Below, in pieces: positions 27,648 through 36,875 of a DNA stretch of 64,000 nt (positions are counted from its first letter, which is position 1; every line of letters begins with the position of its first letter). The notes under the pieces are model-generated. The model saw nothing but the letters and a program-made list of their open reading frames with translations, was not told where the DNA came from and searched no databases. Source of the DNA: Streptomyces iakyrus (GTDB lineage Bacteria; Actinomycetota; Actinomycetes; Streptomycetales; Streptomycetaceae); contig NZ_JNXI01000002.1 in assembly GCF_000717055.1 (NCBI RefSeq), positions 310,001-374,000 on the forward strand, given 5' to 3'. The position numbers were made by a program, and so were the translations under genes.

Positions 27648-30047
27648 TCAGCCCTCGGAGAGCTGGGTACCCGTCAGGTGCTCGGGCCTCACCGGAGTCC
27701 GGTTCAGTTCGAGCCCGGTCGCGTTCCGGATCGCCGCGAGGACGGCCGGGGTCGACGACAGGGTGGGTGCCTCGCCGATGCCGCGCAGCCCGTACGGGGC
27801 GTGCTCGTCGGCGAGTTCGAGCACGTCGACCGGGATGGTCGGCGTGTCGAGGATGGTGGGGATCAGATAGTCGGTGAAGGAGGGGTTCTTGACCTTCGCC
27901 GTCTTCGGGTCGACGACGATCTCCTCCATGACCGCCACGCCCAGGCCCTGCGTGGTGCCGCCCTGGATCTGGCCGAGCACCGACAGCGGGTTGAGCGCCT
28001 TGCCGACGTCCTGGGCGCAGGCCAGTTCGATGACCTTGACCAGGCCGAGCTCGGTGTCGACCTCGACGACGGCCCGGTGCGCGGCGAAGGAGTACTGCAC
28101 GTGCCCGTTGCCCTGGCCGGTGCGCAGGTCGAAGGGCTCGGTCGGCCGGTGCCGCCATTCCGCCTCGACCTCCACGGTCTCGCCCTCCAGCACGTCGGCC
28201 AGGTCGGAGAGGACCTCGCCGCCGTCGGTGACGACCTTGCCGCCCTCCAGGAGCAGTTCGGCCGTCGCCCAGGCCGGGTGGTAGGAGCCGAACTTGCGGC
28301 GCCCGATCTCCAGGACCTTCTCGCGGACCAGCTCGCAGGAGTTCTTCACCGCGCCGCCGGTGACGTACGTCTGCCGCGAGGCCGACGTCGAACCGGCGCT
28401 GCCCACCTGGGTGTCGGCCGGATGGATGGTCACCTGCGTGACGCCCAGCTCGGTGCGGGCGATCTGCGCGTGGACGGTGACACCGCCCTGGCCGACCTCC
28501 GCCATCGCGGTGTGCACCGTGGCGACGGGCTCGCCCGCGACGACCTCCATGCGGACCTTGGCGGTGGAGTAGTCGTCGAAGCCCTCGGAGAAGCCGACGT
28601 TCTTGATGCCGACCGCGTAGCCGACCCCGCGGACGACGCCCTCGCCGTGCGTGGTGTTGGACAGGCCGCCCGGCAGCTGCCGTACGTCGGCACCCTCACT
28701 GGACTCCCACTGGCGCTCCGGCGGCATCGGCATCGCCTTGACGCGGCGCAGCAGTTCGGCGACGGGGGCCGGGGAGTCGACGGGCTGCCCGGTCGGCAGG
28801 AGCGTGCCCTGCTCCATGGCGTTGAGCCGGCGGAACTCCACCGGGTCCATGCCGAGCTTCGCGGCGAGCTTGTCCATCTGTGCCTCGTAGGCGAAGCACG
28901 CCTGGACCGCGCCGAAGCCGCGCATCGCGCCGCAGGGCGGGTTGTTGGTGTAGAGGGCGATGGCCTCGATGTCGACGTCCTCGACCACGTACGGGCCGAC
29001 GGACAGGGAGGAGGCGTTGCCGACGACGGCCGGGGAGGCGGAGGCGTAGGCGCCGCCGTCCAGGACGATCCGGCACTTCAGGTGGGTGAGCTTGCCGTCC
29101 TTGGTGGCCCCGTGCTCGTAGTGGAGCTTCGCGGGGTGGCGGTGGACGTGCCCGAAGAACGACTCGAACCGGTTGTAGACGATCTTGACGGGCTTGCCGG
29201 TGCGCAGGGCCAGCAGGCAGGCGTGGATCTGCATCGACAGGTCCTCGCGGCCGCCGAACGCGCCGCCGACGCCGGAGAGCGTCATCCGCACCTTGTCCTC
29301 GGGCAGGCCGAGCACGGGGGCGATCTGGCGCAGGTCGCTGTGCAGCCACTGGGTGGCGATGTAGAGGTGGACGCCGCCGTCCTCCTCCGGCACGGCGAGG
29401 CCGGACTCGGGGCCGAGGAAGGCCTGGTCCTGCATGCCGAAGGTGTACTCACCGGTGACGATCACGTCGGCCCGCTCGCGCGCCGCCGCCACGTCGCCGC
29501 GGACGATCGGCTGGCGGTGCACGATGTTGGGGTGCGGGACGTGGCCGGCGTGGTGGTCGTCGCGGTTCTCGTGGACGAGGAGCGCGTCCGGGGCGGTCGC
29601 GGAGGCCTCGTCGGTGATGACGGGCAGCTCGCGGTAGTCGACCTTGATCTTCGCGGCGGCCCGGCGGGCCGTCTCCGGGTGGTCGGCGGCGACGAGCGCG
29701 ACCGGCTCGCCGTGGTGGCGGACCTTGCCGTGGGCGAGGACCGGGGTGTCCTGGATCTCCAGGCCGTAGTTCTTCACGTCGGTGGGCAGGTCGTCGTACG
29801 TCAGTACGGCGTAGACGCCCGGCATGACCAGGGCCTCGCTCGTGTCGATGGACACGATCTCGGCGTGCGCGACGGTCGAGCGGAGGATCTGCCCCCACAG
29901 CATGTCCTCGTGCCACATGTCGGACGAGTACGCGAACTCGCCGGTGACCTTGAGGGTGCCGTCGGGGCGGAGCGTGGACTCGCCGATGCCGCCCTTGGTC
30001 TGAGAGCCCTGGGTGATCTTCGTGGGGGTTCCGCTGGGGGACGCCAT
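27648..30047 (-). CDS. Xanthine dehydrogenase molybdenum-binding subunit
   Basis: The 799-residue subunit starts at ATG 30047 (MASPSGTPTKITQGSQTKGG), two bases after the stop of the iron-sulfur subunit; the larger upstream frame is an artefact of that gene. The aldehyde oxidase/xanthine dehydrogenase a/b-hammerhead domain and the Mo-cofactor domain are intact: GVGGAFGGREDLSMQIHACL, NNPPCGAMRGFGAVQACFAY, SASRQTYVTGGAVKNSCELV, and YGLRGIGEAPTLSSTPAVL, whose Glu is the expected catalytic base. It oxidises hypoxanthine and xanthine to urate. It is the third structural gene of the operon. Confidence 0.95.
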   Translation of the reverse strand: MASPSGTPTKITQGSQTKGGIGESTLRPDGTLKVTGEFAYSSDMWHEDMLWGQILRSTVAHAEIVSIDTSEALVMPGVYAVLTYDDLPTDVKNYGLEIQDTPVLAHGKVRHHGEPVALVAADHPETARRAAAKIKVDYRELPVITDEASATAPDALLVHENRDDHHAGHVPHPNIVHRQPIVRGDVAAARERADVIVTGEYTFGMQDQAFLGPESGLAVPEEDGGVHLYIATQWLHSDLRQIAPVLGLPEDKVRMTLSGVGGAFGGREDLSMQIHACLLALRTGKPVKIVYNRFESFFGHVHRHPAKLHYEHGATKDGKLTHLKCRIVLDGGAYASASPAVVGNASSLSVGPYVVEDVDIEAIALYTNNPPCGAMRGFGAVQACFAYEAQMDKLAAKLGMDPVEFRRLNAMEQGTLLPTGQPVDSPAPVAELLRRVKAMPMPPERQWESSEGADVRQLPGGLSNTTHGEGVVRGVGYAVGIKNVGFSEGFDDYSTAKVRMEVVAGEPVATVHTAMAEVGQGGVTVHAQIARTELGVTQVTIHPADTQVGSAGSTSASRQTYVTGGAVKNSCELVREKVLEIGRRKFGSYHPAWATAELLLEGGKVVTDGGEVLSDLADVLEGETVEVEAEWRHRPTEPFDLRTGQGNGHVQYSFAAHRAVVEVDTELGLVKVIELACAQDVGKALNPLSVLGQIQGGTTQGLGVAVMEEIVVDPKTAKVKNPSFTDYLIPTILDTPTIPVDVLELADEHAPYGLRGIGEAPTLSSTPAVLAAIRNATGLELNRTPVRPEHLTGTQLSEG

Positions 30048-30049
30048 GA

Positions 30050-30631
30050 TCAGACCGCCTCTGACTGCCGGGCGGCCGCGAGGCGGACCGCGTCCATGAT
30101 CTTCTCGTAGCCGGTGCAGCGGCACAGGTTGCCCGACAGCGCCTCGCGGATGTCCGCGTCGGTCGGGTTCGGGTTGCGCTCCAGCATCTCGTCGGCGGCG
30201 ACCAGCAGACCGGGCGTGCAGAAGCCGCACTGCACGGCGCCGGCATCGATGAACGCCTGCTGGATCGGGGACAGCTCGGTGCCCTCGCCGGTCTGCGAGT
30301 CGGTGCCCTGGGCCTGCCACTCCTGGGCGTTCTGCAACGACGTACCGCAGGCGCCGGACGCGCAGCCGCCCTCGGCGCGCTGCTTGGCGAAGTCGGCGAG
30401 CCCTTCGACGGTGACGACCTCGCGGCCCTCCACCTGCCCGGCGGCGACCAGGCACGAGCACACCGGCACACCGTCCAGACGGACCGTGCACGAGCCGCAC
30501 TCGCCCTGCTCGCAGGCGTTCTTCGACCCCGGCAGGCCGAGCCGTTCCCTCAGCACGTACAGCAGGGACTCGCCCTCCCACACGTCGTCGGCTTCCTGCG
30601 GACGGCCGTTGACCGTGAAGTTGACGCGCAT
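30050..30631 (-). CDS. Xanthine dehydrogenase 2Fe-2S subunit
   Basis: This 193-residue protein starts at ATG 30631 (MRVNFTVNGRPQEADDVWEG), overlapping the FAD-subunit stop. Its plant-ferredoxin-like cluster is ACEQGECGSCTVRLDGVPVC, and the all-helical second cluster is GAVQCGFCTPGLL with GNLCRCTGYEKIMDAV. Between them is an insert with two extra cysteines (GGCASGACGTSLQNAQEWQA) that shorter homologues lack. The extra cysteines might be structural, but the sequence alone does not show it. The subunit passes electrons from the Mo site to FAD. Confidence 0.94.
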   Translation of the reverse strand: MRVNFTVNGRPQEADDVWEGESLLYVLRERLGLPGSKNACEQGECGSCTVRLDGVPVCSCLVAAGQVEGREVVTVEGLADFAKQRAEGGCASGACGTSLQNAQEWQAQGTDSQTGEGTELSPIQQAFIDAGAVQCGFCTPGLLVAADEMLERNPNPTDADIREALSGNLCRCTGYEKIMDAVRLAAARQSEAV

Positions 30632-31521
30632 CAGGCAGCTCCCTCGGTGGTGCGGCGGGCGCCGCGGTAGGACTCCCAGGTCCAGGTCAGCGTGCGGCGG
30701 GCCATGACGCCGACCGCGTGGCGGCGGTAGCTCGCGGTGCCCCGGACGTCGTCGATCGGGTTGCAGGCGGCGGAGCACAGGTCCGCGAACTGCTTGGCGA
30801 CCGACGGGGTGATGATCCGGCCGTTGTCCCAGAAGCCGCCCTCCTCCAGCGCGGCGTTCAGGAACTCCTCGGCGGCCCTGGCCCGGACGGGTGTCGGGGC
30901 GGCCGAGCCGATCCCGGTCCGCACGGACCGCGTCCCGGGGTGCAGCGCGAGCCCGAAGGCGCACACGGCGATGACCATCGCGTTCCGGGTGCCCACCTTG
31001 GAGAACTGCTGCGGCCCGTCGGCCTTCTTCACGTGCACGGCGCGGATCAGCTCGTCGGCCGCCAGCGCGTTGCGCTTCACGCCCGTGTAGAACGCGTCGA
31101 TCGGGATGCGGCGCGAGCCGCGCACCGACTCGACCTCCACCTCGGCGCCCGCCGCGAGCAGCGCGGGGTGGGCGTCACCGGCGGGGGAGGCGGTGCCGAG
31201 GTTGCCGCCGACGCCGCCGCGGTTGCGGATCTGCGGGGAGGCGACCGTGTGCGAGGCGAGGGCGAGACCCGGCAGCTCGGCGCGCAGGTTCTCCATGATC
31301 TTCGTGTACGGCACGGAGGCACCCAGCCGCACGCTCTCCTCGCCGACCTCCCACTCGCCGAGGTCGCCGATGCGGTTCAGGTCCAGGAGGTACTCGGGCC
31401 GGCGGTGGTCGAAGTTGATCTCGACCATCACGTCGGTGCCACCCGCAATCGGCACAGCGGTGGGGTGCTCGGCTTTCGCGGCGAGCGCCTCCTCCCAGCT
31501 GGCGGGGCGAAGGAAGTCCAT
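30631..31521 (-). CDS. Xanthine dehydrogenase FAD-binding subunit
   Basis: The 296-residue protein starts at ATG 31521 (MDFLRPASWEEALAAKAEHP). FAD-binding PCMH-type motifs are present: VPIAGGTDVMVEINFDHRRP, LGASVPYTKI, and the pyrophosphate loop NRGGVGGNLGTASPAGDAHP. A CO-dehydrogenase flavoprotein C-terminal domain follows (FSKVGTRNAMVIAVCAFGLA). It transfers electrons to NAD. The stop and the next ATG overlap (ATGA). It is the first gene of the xdh operon and diverges from the PucR regulator. Confidence 0.94.
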   Translation of the reverse strand: MDFLRPASWEEALAAKAEHPTAVPIAGGTDVMVEINFDHRRPEYLLDLNRIGDLGEWEVGEESVRLGASVPYTKIMENLRAELPGLALASHTVASPQIRNRGGVGGNLGTASPAGDAHPALLAAGAEVEVESVRGSRRIPIDAFYTGVKRNALAADELIRAVHVKKADGPQQFSKVGTRNAMVIAVCAFGLALHPGTRSVRTGIGSAAPTPVRARAAEEFLNAALEEGGFWDNGRIITPSVAKQFADLCSAACNPIDDVRGTASYRRHAVGVMARRTLTWTWESYRGARRTTEGAA

Positions 31522-31827
31522 GACCGGCTCTCTTCTTCGTCTTCTCGTGGGGCGTTCGGTTTGAGCCAATCCGTGTGCGGCGGTCCCGGCTCGTTCATGT
31601 GCTGTTCACGCGTAGTGGCCTCAGTACACAGCGGTGTGCTCCGACTGAGTCAGTCACGGAAACCATGAAGGAGTTGGCTGGCCAGGACAGGCATCTTGTA
31701 GATTCGTATGAACAGAGGCCCTCAGAAACCTCCTCGTTCTCCTGTGGAAACGCGCGACACAACCGCGTGACCTGGAACACAGCCGGGGCAGGGTTTGATT
31801 TCGAGACAAAGATCGGCGGCGACGAGA
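31522..31827. promoter_or_regulatory. Divergent intergenic region, xdh operon / PucR regulator
   Basis: This 306-bp gap separates two divergent starts and must hold both promoters and any PucR site. It is clearly more A/T-rich than its surroundings (for example 31660-31720 and 31790-31812). I see no perfect palindrome or convincing -35/-10 pair. No gene is apparent in it. Confidence 0.5.
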
Positions 31828-33501
31828 ATGCGGCTGCGCGCACTGCTGGACACCGACGCGCTGGGCCTCAAGCTGCTCGGCGGCGAGGACGAGCTGGACC
31901 GCACCGTGCGGGGTGTGATGACCACCGATCTCCGCGACCCCAGCCACTACCTCGCGGGCGGCGAGCTGGTGCTCACGGGCCTGGCCTGGCGCCGGGACGA
32001 GAACGACTCGGAGCCTTTCGTCCGGATCCTGGTTCAGGCGGGCGTGACGGCCCTCGCCGCGGGCGAGGCCGAGCTCGGGGACGTCCCAGAGGACCTGGTC
32101 GTGGCCTGCGCCCGCCACCGCCTCCCGCTCTTCGCTGTGCACGAGTCGGTGGCGTTCGCGACCATCACCGAGCACGTCGTACGGCAGGTCTCCGGCGAGC
32201 GCGCCGGGGACCTCGCGGCGGTCGTCGACCGCCACCGCCGGATGATGACCTCGGGCCCGGCCGGCGGCGGCCCCGACGTGGTCCTGGACCTGCTGGGCAC
32301 GGACCTGGACCTGCGGGCCTGGGTTCTCTCCCCCACCGGCCGCCTGATCGCCGGCTCGAAGGCGGCGGGCCCCGCCCTGCCGGCCGAGACGTGCGCCCGG
32401 CTCGCCGGAGAACACCTGGCCGCCACCCGCACGGGCCGCCGTGGCCCCCACCGCGTCGCCCTGGGCGCCACGACGTACTCCCTGTTCCCCGTCCGCTCCA
32501 CGGACCGCTCCCCGCAGCCCGCCCGGGACGTCCGCGAGACCGTCCTGTCGGACTGGCTGCTGGCCGTGGAGGCGGACGCCGGGGACTGGCCCGAGGAGCG
32601 CCTGGACCTGCTCTACGGCGTCACCCAGCTGATCGCGGTCGAGCGAGACCGCCGCGACGCGGCCCGCACCGTCCGCCGCCGCCTGGCCCAGGAGGTCCTG
32701 GAACTGGTCCAGACGGGCGCGGCGCCCGCCGAGATCGCCGCCCGGCTGCGCGTGGCCGCGCCGGTGCTGCTGCCCGGCCTGGGGGCCGCGCCGCACTGGC
32801 AGGTGGTCGTGGCGCGTGTCGACTGGGAGGGCGGGGAGATCGAGGGCGGCCCGGTGGCGCAGGCGCTGCTGGAGGAGGTTCTCGTCGACCCCGCGGTCGC
32901 CGGCCCTGAGCACTCCGACCGCATCGCCGTGGCCCACACGGGCGGCGAGGCCATCGCCCTGGTGCCCCTCCCGGCCGTCTCGGCGGAGCACGACGGCACG
33001 GAGACGGGCGTCCTCGCGGACACCCTGCTGGGATCGGTACGCGGCCCCCTCACGGCGGGCCTCGACGACGACGGCCGGCTCACCCTCGGCGTCAGCGCGG
33101 CCGTCCACTCGGCGGAAGGCCTGCGCGGCGCCCTGGAGGAGGCCCGCCACGCCCGGCGCGTCGCCGCGGCCCGCCCGGGCCGGGTCTGCGCGGCCGGCCA
33201 CCAGGAACTCGCCTCCCACGTCCTGCTGCTGCCGTTCGTCCCGGACGACGTCCGCCGGGCCTTCACCGCCCGCCTCCTGGACCCGCTGCGCGACTACGAC
33301 CGCCGCCACCGCGCCGAGCTGATCCCGACGCTGGAGGCCTTCCTCGACTGCGACGGCTCCTGGACCCGCTGCGCCGCCCGTCTGCACCTGCACGTCAACA
33401 CGCTGCGCTACCGCGTCGGCCGGATCGAGCAGTTGACGAGCCGTGATCTGTCGCGGCTGGAGGACAAGCTGGATTTCTTCCTGGCACTGCGCATGAGCTG
33501 A
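31828..33501 (+). CDS. PucR-family transcriptional regulator of purine catabolism
   Basis: About 557 residues from ATG 31828 (MRLRALLDTDALGLKLLGGE); a TTG at 31795 would add 11 residues. The N-terminal PucR domain (VRGVMTTDLRDPSHYLAGGE, VRILVQAGVTALAAGEAEL) is followed by a long central region and a C-terminal helix-turn-helix of the CdaR/PucR type: TLEAFLDCDGSWTRCAARLH, then LHVNTLRYRVGRIEQL. PucR proteins respond to ureide or purine intermediates and act mostly as activators. The divergent position next to xdh strongly suggests that this is its regulator. Confidence 0.93.
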   Translation: MRLRALLDTDALGLKLLGGEDELDRTVRGVMTTDLRDPSHYLAGGELVLTGLAWRRDENDSEPFVRILVQAGVTALAAGEAELGDVPEDLVVACARHRLPLFAVHESVAFATITEHVVRQVSGERAGDLAAVVDRHRRMMTSGPAGGGPDVVLDLLGTDLDLRAWVLSPTGRLIAGSKAAGPALPAETCARLAGEHLAATRTGRRGPHRVALGATTYSLFPVRSTDRSPQPARDVRETVLSDWLLAVEADAGDWPEERLDLLYGVTQLIAVERDRRDAARTVRRRLAQEVLELVQTGAAPAEIAARLRVAAPVLLPGLGAAPHWQVVVARVDWEGGEIEGGPVAQALLEEVLVDPAVAGPEHSDRIAVAHTGGEAIALVPLPAVSAEHDGTETGVLADTLLGSVRGPLTAGLDDDGRLTLGVSAAVHSAEGLRGALEEARHARRVAAARPGRVCAAGHQELASHVLLLPFVPDDVRRAFTARLLDPLRDYDRRHRAELIPTLEAFLDCDGSWTRCAARLHLHVNTLRYRVGRIEQLTSRDLSRLEDKLDFFLALRMS

Positions 33502-33651
33502 TACGCGAGGTGTCCCGGCGGCAAACCCGGGGCACCCCCGAGTCCCACGACTTTGTGAAATCCTTCACCCACCCTCTTGGCCCGGCCCGCCGATTCGTGC
33601 TGAGATGCCGCCACCACTCAACAGCTCGATGGCGTGCTCGGGGAGGGCAAC

Positions 33652-34434
33652 GTGGCGCATACCGCCATGTCTGGTAACGGAACGACCGCCGGTGACGATC
33701 CCCTCCAGACCGCGGTATGGCGGCTGCGCTCGCGCGGATGCTGGGCCGACGCGGCCACCCTGCTGCCGCCGACCACACCGGCGGCGGCGCTGCAACGCGC
33801 GTCGTTGCTGGTGGAACGGTGTCTGTACACCGAACAGGGCTGGGAGGAGGCCGAGGACGCGCTGCGCACGGCCGAGGCGATGGCCCACAGCGACGACGAA
33901 CGCGGCGCGGCCGCTTGTGAACGCGGTTACTTGGCCTACGCGGCGACGCTGCTCGCGGTGCGGGACCGTGCCGACGAGGCGCGGGCCGCGCTCGGACGGG
34001 CGGCGGCGCTGGTCCCTCCGGGGGCTCCGGCGCGGGCTCTGCTGGACTTCCGGCGCGGGCTCCTGGCGGAGAACCTGACGAGCGCGCCCCAGGCCGCCCG
34101 TGCGGCGTACCGCCGGGCGCATGCGGGCGCGACGGCGCACTCCGACCCGCTGCTGCTGTCGTTCACCTGGCGTCATCTGGCCGGACTCGCCCTGCGGGAG
34201 GGGGAGTTGGCGGAGGCGCGGCACGGTTTCGCGGAGTCGCTGCGGATCCGGGAGGAGCTGGGCTACCTCGTCGGGACGGCTCCGGCGCTGGTGTCCCTCG
34301 CCGACACCGAGACGGAGCCGGAGGCGTCCCGGCTGCGGGAGGAGGCCCGGCGGTTGTTCCGGCTGCTCGGGGGCGTACCGACGTGGCTGTCCCGCCAGTT
34401 GGCTCCGCCGGTTCCGCCGGCTGCGACGGCTTGA
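33652..34434 (+). CDS. TPR-like protein of unknown function
   Basis: Starting at GTG 33652, with GGGAGGG four or five bases upstream, the product has 260 residues (MAHTAMSGNGTTAGDDPLQT). A GTG at 33634 lacks a ribosome binding site. The whole length is Ala-rich paired helices of the TPR/SARP-associated type, e.g. CLYTEQGWEEAEDALRTAEA and ARHGFAESLRIREELGYLVG. There is no enzymatic motif. It is probably a soluble scaffold or regulator; partners are not evident from the neighbours. Confidence 0.75.
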   Translation: MAHTAMSGNGTTAGDDPLQTAVWRLRSRGCWADAATLLPPTTPAAALQRASLLVERCLYTEQGWEEAEDALRTAEAMAHSDDERGAAACERGYLAYAATLLAVRDRADEARAALGRAAALVPPGAPARALLDFRRGLLAENLTSAPQAARAAYRRAHAGATAHSDPLLLSFTWRHLAGLALREGELAEARHGFAESLRIREELGYLVGTAPALVSLADTETEPEASRLREEARRLFRLLGGVPTWLSRQLAPPVPPAATA

Positions 34435-34707
34435 GGGGGTTGGGGGTACTCGGCGTTGTCGCTGAGGCCGGGTGGGTGCGCAACTCGGCGCGACGAGGTG
34501 CCGCCTGCGCCCACCCGTGCCGCCCCTAGCGGCACGCATGCCCGCAGGCTGGGCGGACCCGCAGCCGCCGTCGTACGCAAGGGGACGTGTCGGGAGGTGT
34601 CCGCCCGCAGCGGTTGGCGCGTCGACGCCAGTCAGTCGGTAAGGGGGTCCATCGCGCCGTTCCGAGGACGGACACCCCCCGGCGCGGCCCCGACCCACCC
34701 CCGGCGG

Positions 34708-35580
34708 TCAGGCGCCGCCCGCACCCGCACCCGCACCCGCGAAGTGCTCGCCCACCAGCGCCCGCACCACCTCCAGGTCCCGTGCGACCAACGCGTCCAG
34801 CAACGCCGTGTGCTCGTGCGCGTCCGCGACCAGGTCGGCACGCCCCCGAAGCCCCGGCCCACCTCCGACCAGCGGCCACTGCGCCCTGCGGTGCAGGTCC
34901 TCCGCGATCTGGACCAGCTGCTCGTTGCCCGAGAGGGACAGCACGGCCCGGTGGAACCCCCGGTCCGACTCCGCATAGGTCGCGCGGCAGCCGGTGGACG
35001 CCGCGCGGACCGTCGCCTCGGCGAGGGGACGCATCTCGGCCCAGCGTTCGGCCGGCACGGTACGAGCCAGCCGCAGCATCACCGGGACCTCGATCAGCGC
35101 CCGGACCTCGGCCAGTTCGGCCAGTTCCCGCACACCCCGTTCGACCACCCGGAACCCGCGGTTCGGCACGACCTCGACGGCCCCTTCGAGGGCCAGTTGC
35201 TGCATGGCCTCCCGGACCGGCGTCGCCGAGACCCCGAACCGCTCGCCCAGCACCGGCGCCGAGTAGACCTCGCCCGGCAGCAGATCCCCCGCCACCAGCG
35301 CCGCCCGCAGCGCGTCCAGGATCTGCCCACGCACGGAGGCCCGCTGGATCACCGGCCGGGCCCGGGGCGGGACCGGCACGGCCGGCGCGGGCGGCTCGCT
35401 GTGCGTGTGCTCCCCGCGCACCGTCCCGGCCGGCTGCGGCACCCGCGCGGACCCGGCCGGTGCCGCCGGCTGCGCCGGCTCCGCCGCTGCCGTCGCCGCC
35501 CACGGAGTTCCCGTGTCCGCGGAGCCCTGCGCTCCCTGCCTCACGGGTCCTCCTCCGGACGTATCGGTACTTGGGGTCAT
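34708..35580 (-). CDS. GntR-family regulator, FCD (FadR-like) subfamily
   Basis: This 290-residue protein has a 75-residue Pro/Ala-rich disordered N-terminus, then a winged helix (RASVRGQILDALRAALVAGD, SAPVLGERFGVSATPVREAM) and an all-helical FCD effector domain (YAESDRGFHRAVLSLSGNEQ, HEHTALLDALVARDLEVVRA). FCD regulators usually sense small organic acids. No metabolic operon is adjacent, so the target is unknown. The N-terminal extension is longer than usual; the start could be as late as the residue before the winged helix. Confidence 0.9.
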   Translation of the reverse strand: MTPSTDTSGGGPVRQGAQGSADTGTPWAATAAAEPAQPAAPAGSARVPQPAGTVRGEHTHSEPPAPAVPVPPRARPVIQRASVRGQILDALRAALVAGDLLPGEVYSAPVLGERFGVSATPVREAMQQLALEGAVEVVPNRGFRVVERGVRELAELAEVRALIEVPVMLRLARTVPAERWAEMRPLAEATVRAASTGCRATYAESDRGFHRAVLSLSGNEQLVQIAEDLHRRAQWPLVGGGPGLRGRADLVADAHEHTALLDALVARDLEVVRALVGEHFAGAGAGAGGA

Positions 35581-35666
35581 TACGGCGGGTTGTTACTCGT
35601 CCGTCAAGCACCATAAGCGCCCCAGGGCCCAGTTCAAATCCCGGTTCGATTTCAGGAGATTTTGAG

Positions 35667-35684
35667 TAAGGTTAGGCTTACCTT
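35667..35684 (+). promoter_or_regulatory. Iron box (DmdR/IdeR-type operator)
   Basis: The sequence TAAGGTTAGGCTTACCTT at 35667-35684 matches the actinobacterial DtxR-family iron box (inverted repeat around AGGTTAGnCTnACCT). It lies 37 bp before the ferric reductase start and would overlap the promoter, giving repression by iron-loaded DmdR. Confidence 0.85.
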
Positions 35685-35720
35685 CAAAAGCCCCGTGCAC
35701 CCCGACGGATCGGTGATCAC

Positions 35721-36572
35721 ATGCCTGCGCCCCTTTCGGCCGCCTCCGGCGCCTACGCCCGCCTGGCAGAGGTCCTCCCGGGGCTGGCCGTCACCGAACT
35801 GGGCGCCGGGGACGAGACCCCGCACGGCGGCGGCTGGACCGCCGTCGCCGACCTCGCGGCGGCAGGACCCGCCCTCGACCGCTACCTGGCTTGGGACGTG
35901 GACCAGGTCCAGCGGGACTACGGCCGGCGGGCCCGCCCCGACGTCGTCGCCACCTTCGGCCTGCACCGCTACGCCTGGCCCGCCTGCCTGCTGATCACCG
36001 TGCCGTGGTTCCTGCAGCGCCGGGTCCCCCGCTACCCCGTGACACACGTCTCGTACGACCGCACCGCCCCGGGCCACGCCCTCGGGCACCTGGCCGTCCG
36101 CCCCGCCGGCTTCGCCTGCCTGCCCGGCGACGAGGCGGCCGCGCTGCCCGGCGCCCGGGTCGTCCCCGACGAGGAAGCGCTGCGGGCCGAGGTGCGGTCG
36201 GCGGTCGCCGAGCACCTGGAGCCGGTCCTGGCCGGTTTCGGCCCCCGGATGCGGCGGCGCGGCCGGGCCCTGTGGGGCATGGCGACCGACGAGATCGTCG
36301 AAGGCGTCTGGTACATCGCCCAGCTGCTCGGCGAGATCGAGGAGCGGCGCGCGATGCGCGAGCTGGAACTGCTCCTGCCGGGCGCGACCAAGCCGTACGT
36401 CGGCACGGCGGCGTTCCGGGAGCTCACCGGCCCCGGCGGCGAGCCGCTGCTCACCCGGGACCGCGCGAGCTGCTGCATGTTCTACACGCTGCGCCCGGAG
36501 GACACCTGCGCCACCTGCCCGCGCACCTGCGACACGGAGCGGGTCACCAAGCTGCTGGCCACGGCCAGTTGA
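35721..36572 (+). CDS. FhuF-like siderophore-iron reductase, 2Fe-2S protein
   Basis: The 283-residue protein starts at ATG 35721 (MPAPLSAASGAYARLAEVLP). Its C-terminus carries the FhuF cluster motif: a CC pair followed by CATCPRTC (the spacing between the Cys residues is CCx10CxxC in this copy). A hydrophobic mid-section (WPACLLITVPWFLQRRVPRY) matches the family. FhuF enzymes reduce ferric iron from hydroxamate siderophores such as ferrioxamine after uptake. The iron box directly upstream shows iron control. No siderophore transporter is next to it. Confidence 0.9.
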   Translation: MPAPLSAASGAYARLAEVLPGLAVTELGAGDETPHGGGWTAVADLAAAGPALDRYLAWDVDQVQRDYGRRARPDVVATFGLHRYAWPACLLITVPWFLQRRVPRYPVTHVSYDRTAPGHALGHLAVRPAGFACLPGDEAAALPGARVVPDEEALRAEVRSAVAEHLEPVLAGFGPRMRRRGRALWGMATDEIVEGVWYIAQLLGEIEERRAMRELELLLPGATKPYVGTAAFRELTGPGGEPLLTRDRASCCMFYTLRPEDTCATCPRTCDTERVTKLLATAS

Positions 36573-36875
36573 CGTAGCGCGGGGTCAGTCCGTCCCGTCG
36601 TCCCGTAAGATCATCGCGGTACCGCACACCCACACGCCTCCAGGCGATTCACAACTTCCTCACGCGTCACGGGAACTTTCCGGGGAACCACTCGTACGGG
36701 TAGTCTTGTTCGAACTCAACTCCCGCCCCTCAAGCGGCAGTTCGAGCAGAACGCCGCCCTGAACAATCCCTTGCACTTCCTTGGCGGCCTCTTGCCCCGA
36801 AACCCCCTGAGGGCCGATGGGATTGGGCCACTATGGCGGGCGTTACGCCCTATCCCAATGCAAGGGACCACCCAG
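36573..36875. other. Intergenic region before the DUF2637 gene
   Basis: This 303-bp stretch holds no gene. GGAAC elements (36672-36676, 36684-36688) lie upstream of TAGTCT (36701-36706) and TTGTTCGAAC. One of these could be an ECF or vegetative promoter, but the spacings are not decisive. A short hairpin GGGCG-TTA-CGCCC lies near 36838-36850. Confidence 0.4.

Noticed and set aside
34526..35614. Larger minus-strand frame covering the GntR regulator
   Set aside because: It is Gly/Arg/Ala-rich with no motif, whereas the 34708-35580 frame encodes a complete GntR-FCD protein.
36701..36722. Possible tRNA T-arm (GTTCGAAC)
   Set aside because: No acceptor stem, D-arm or anticodon stem could be folded around it; the motif is more likely part of a promoter.
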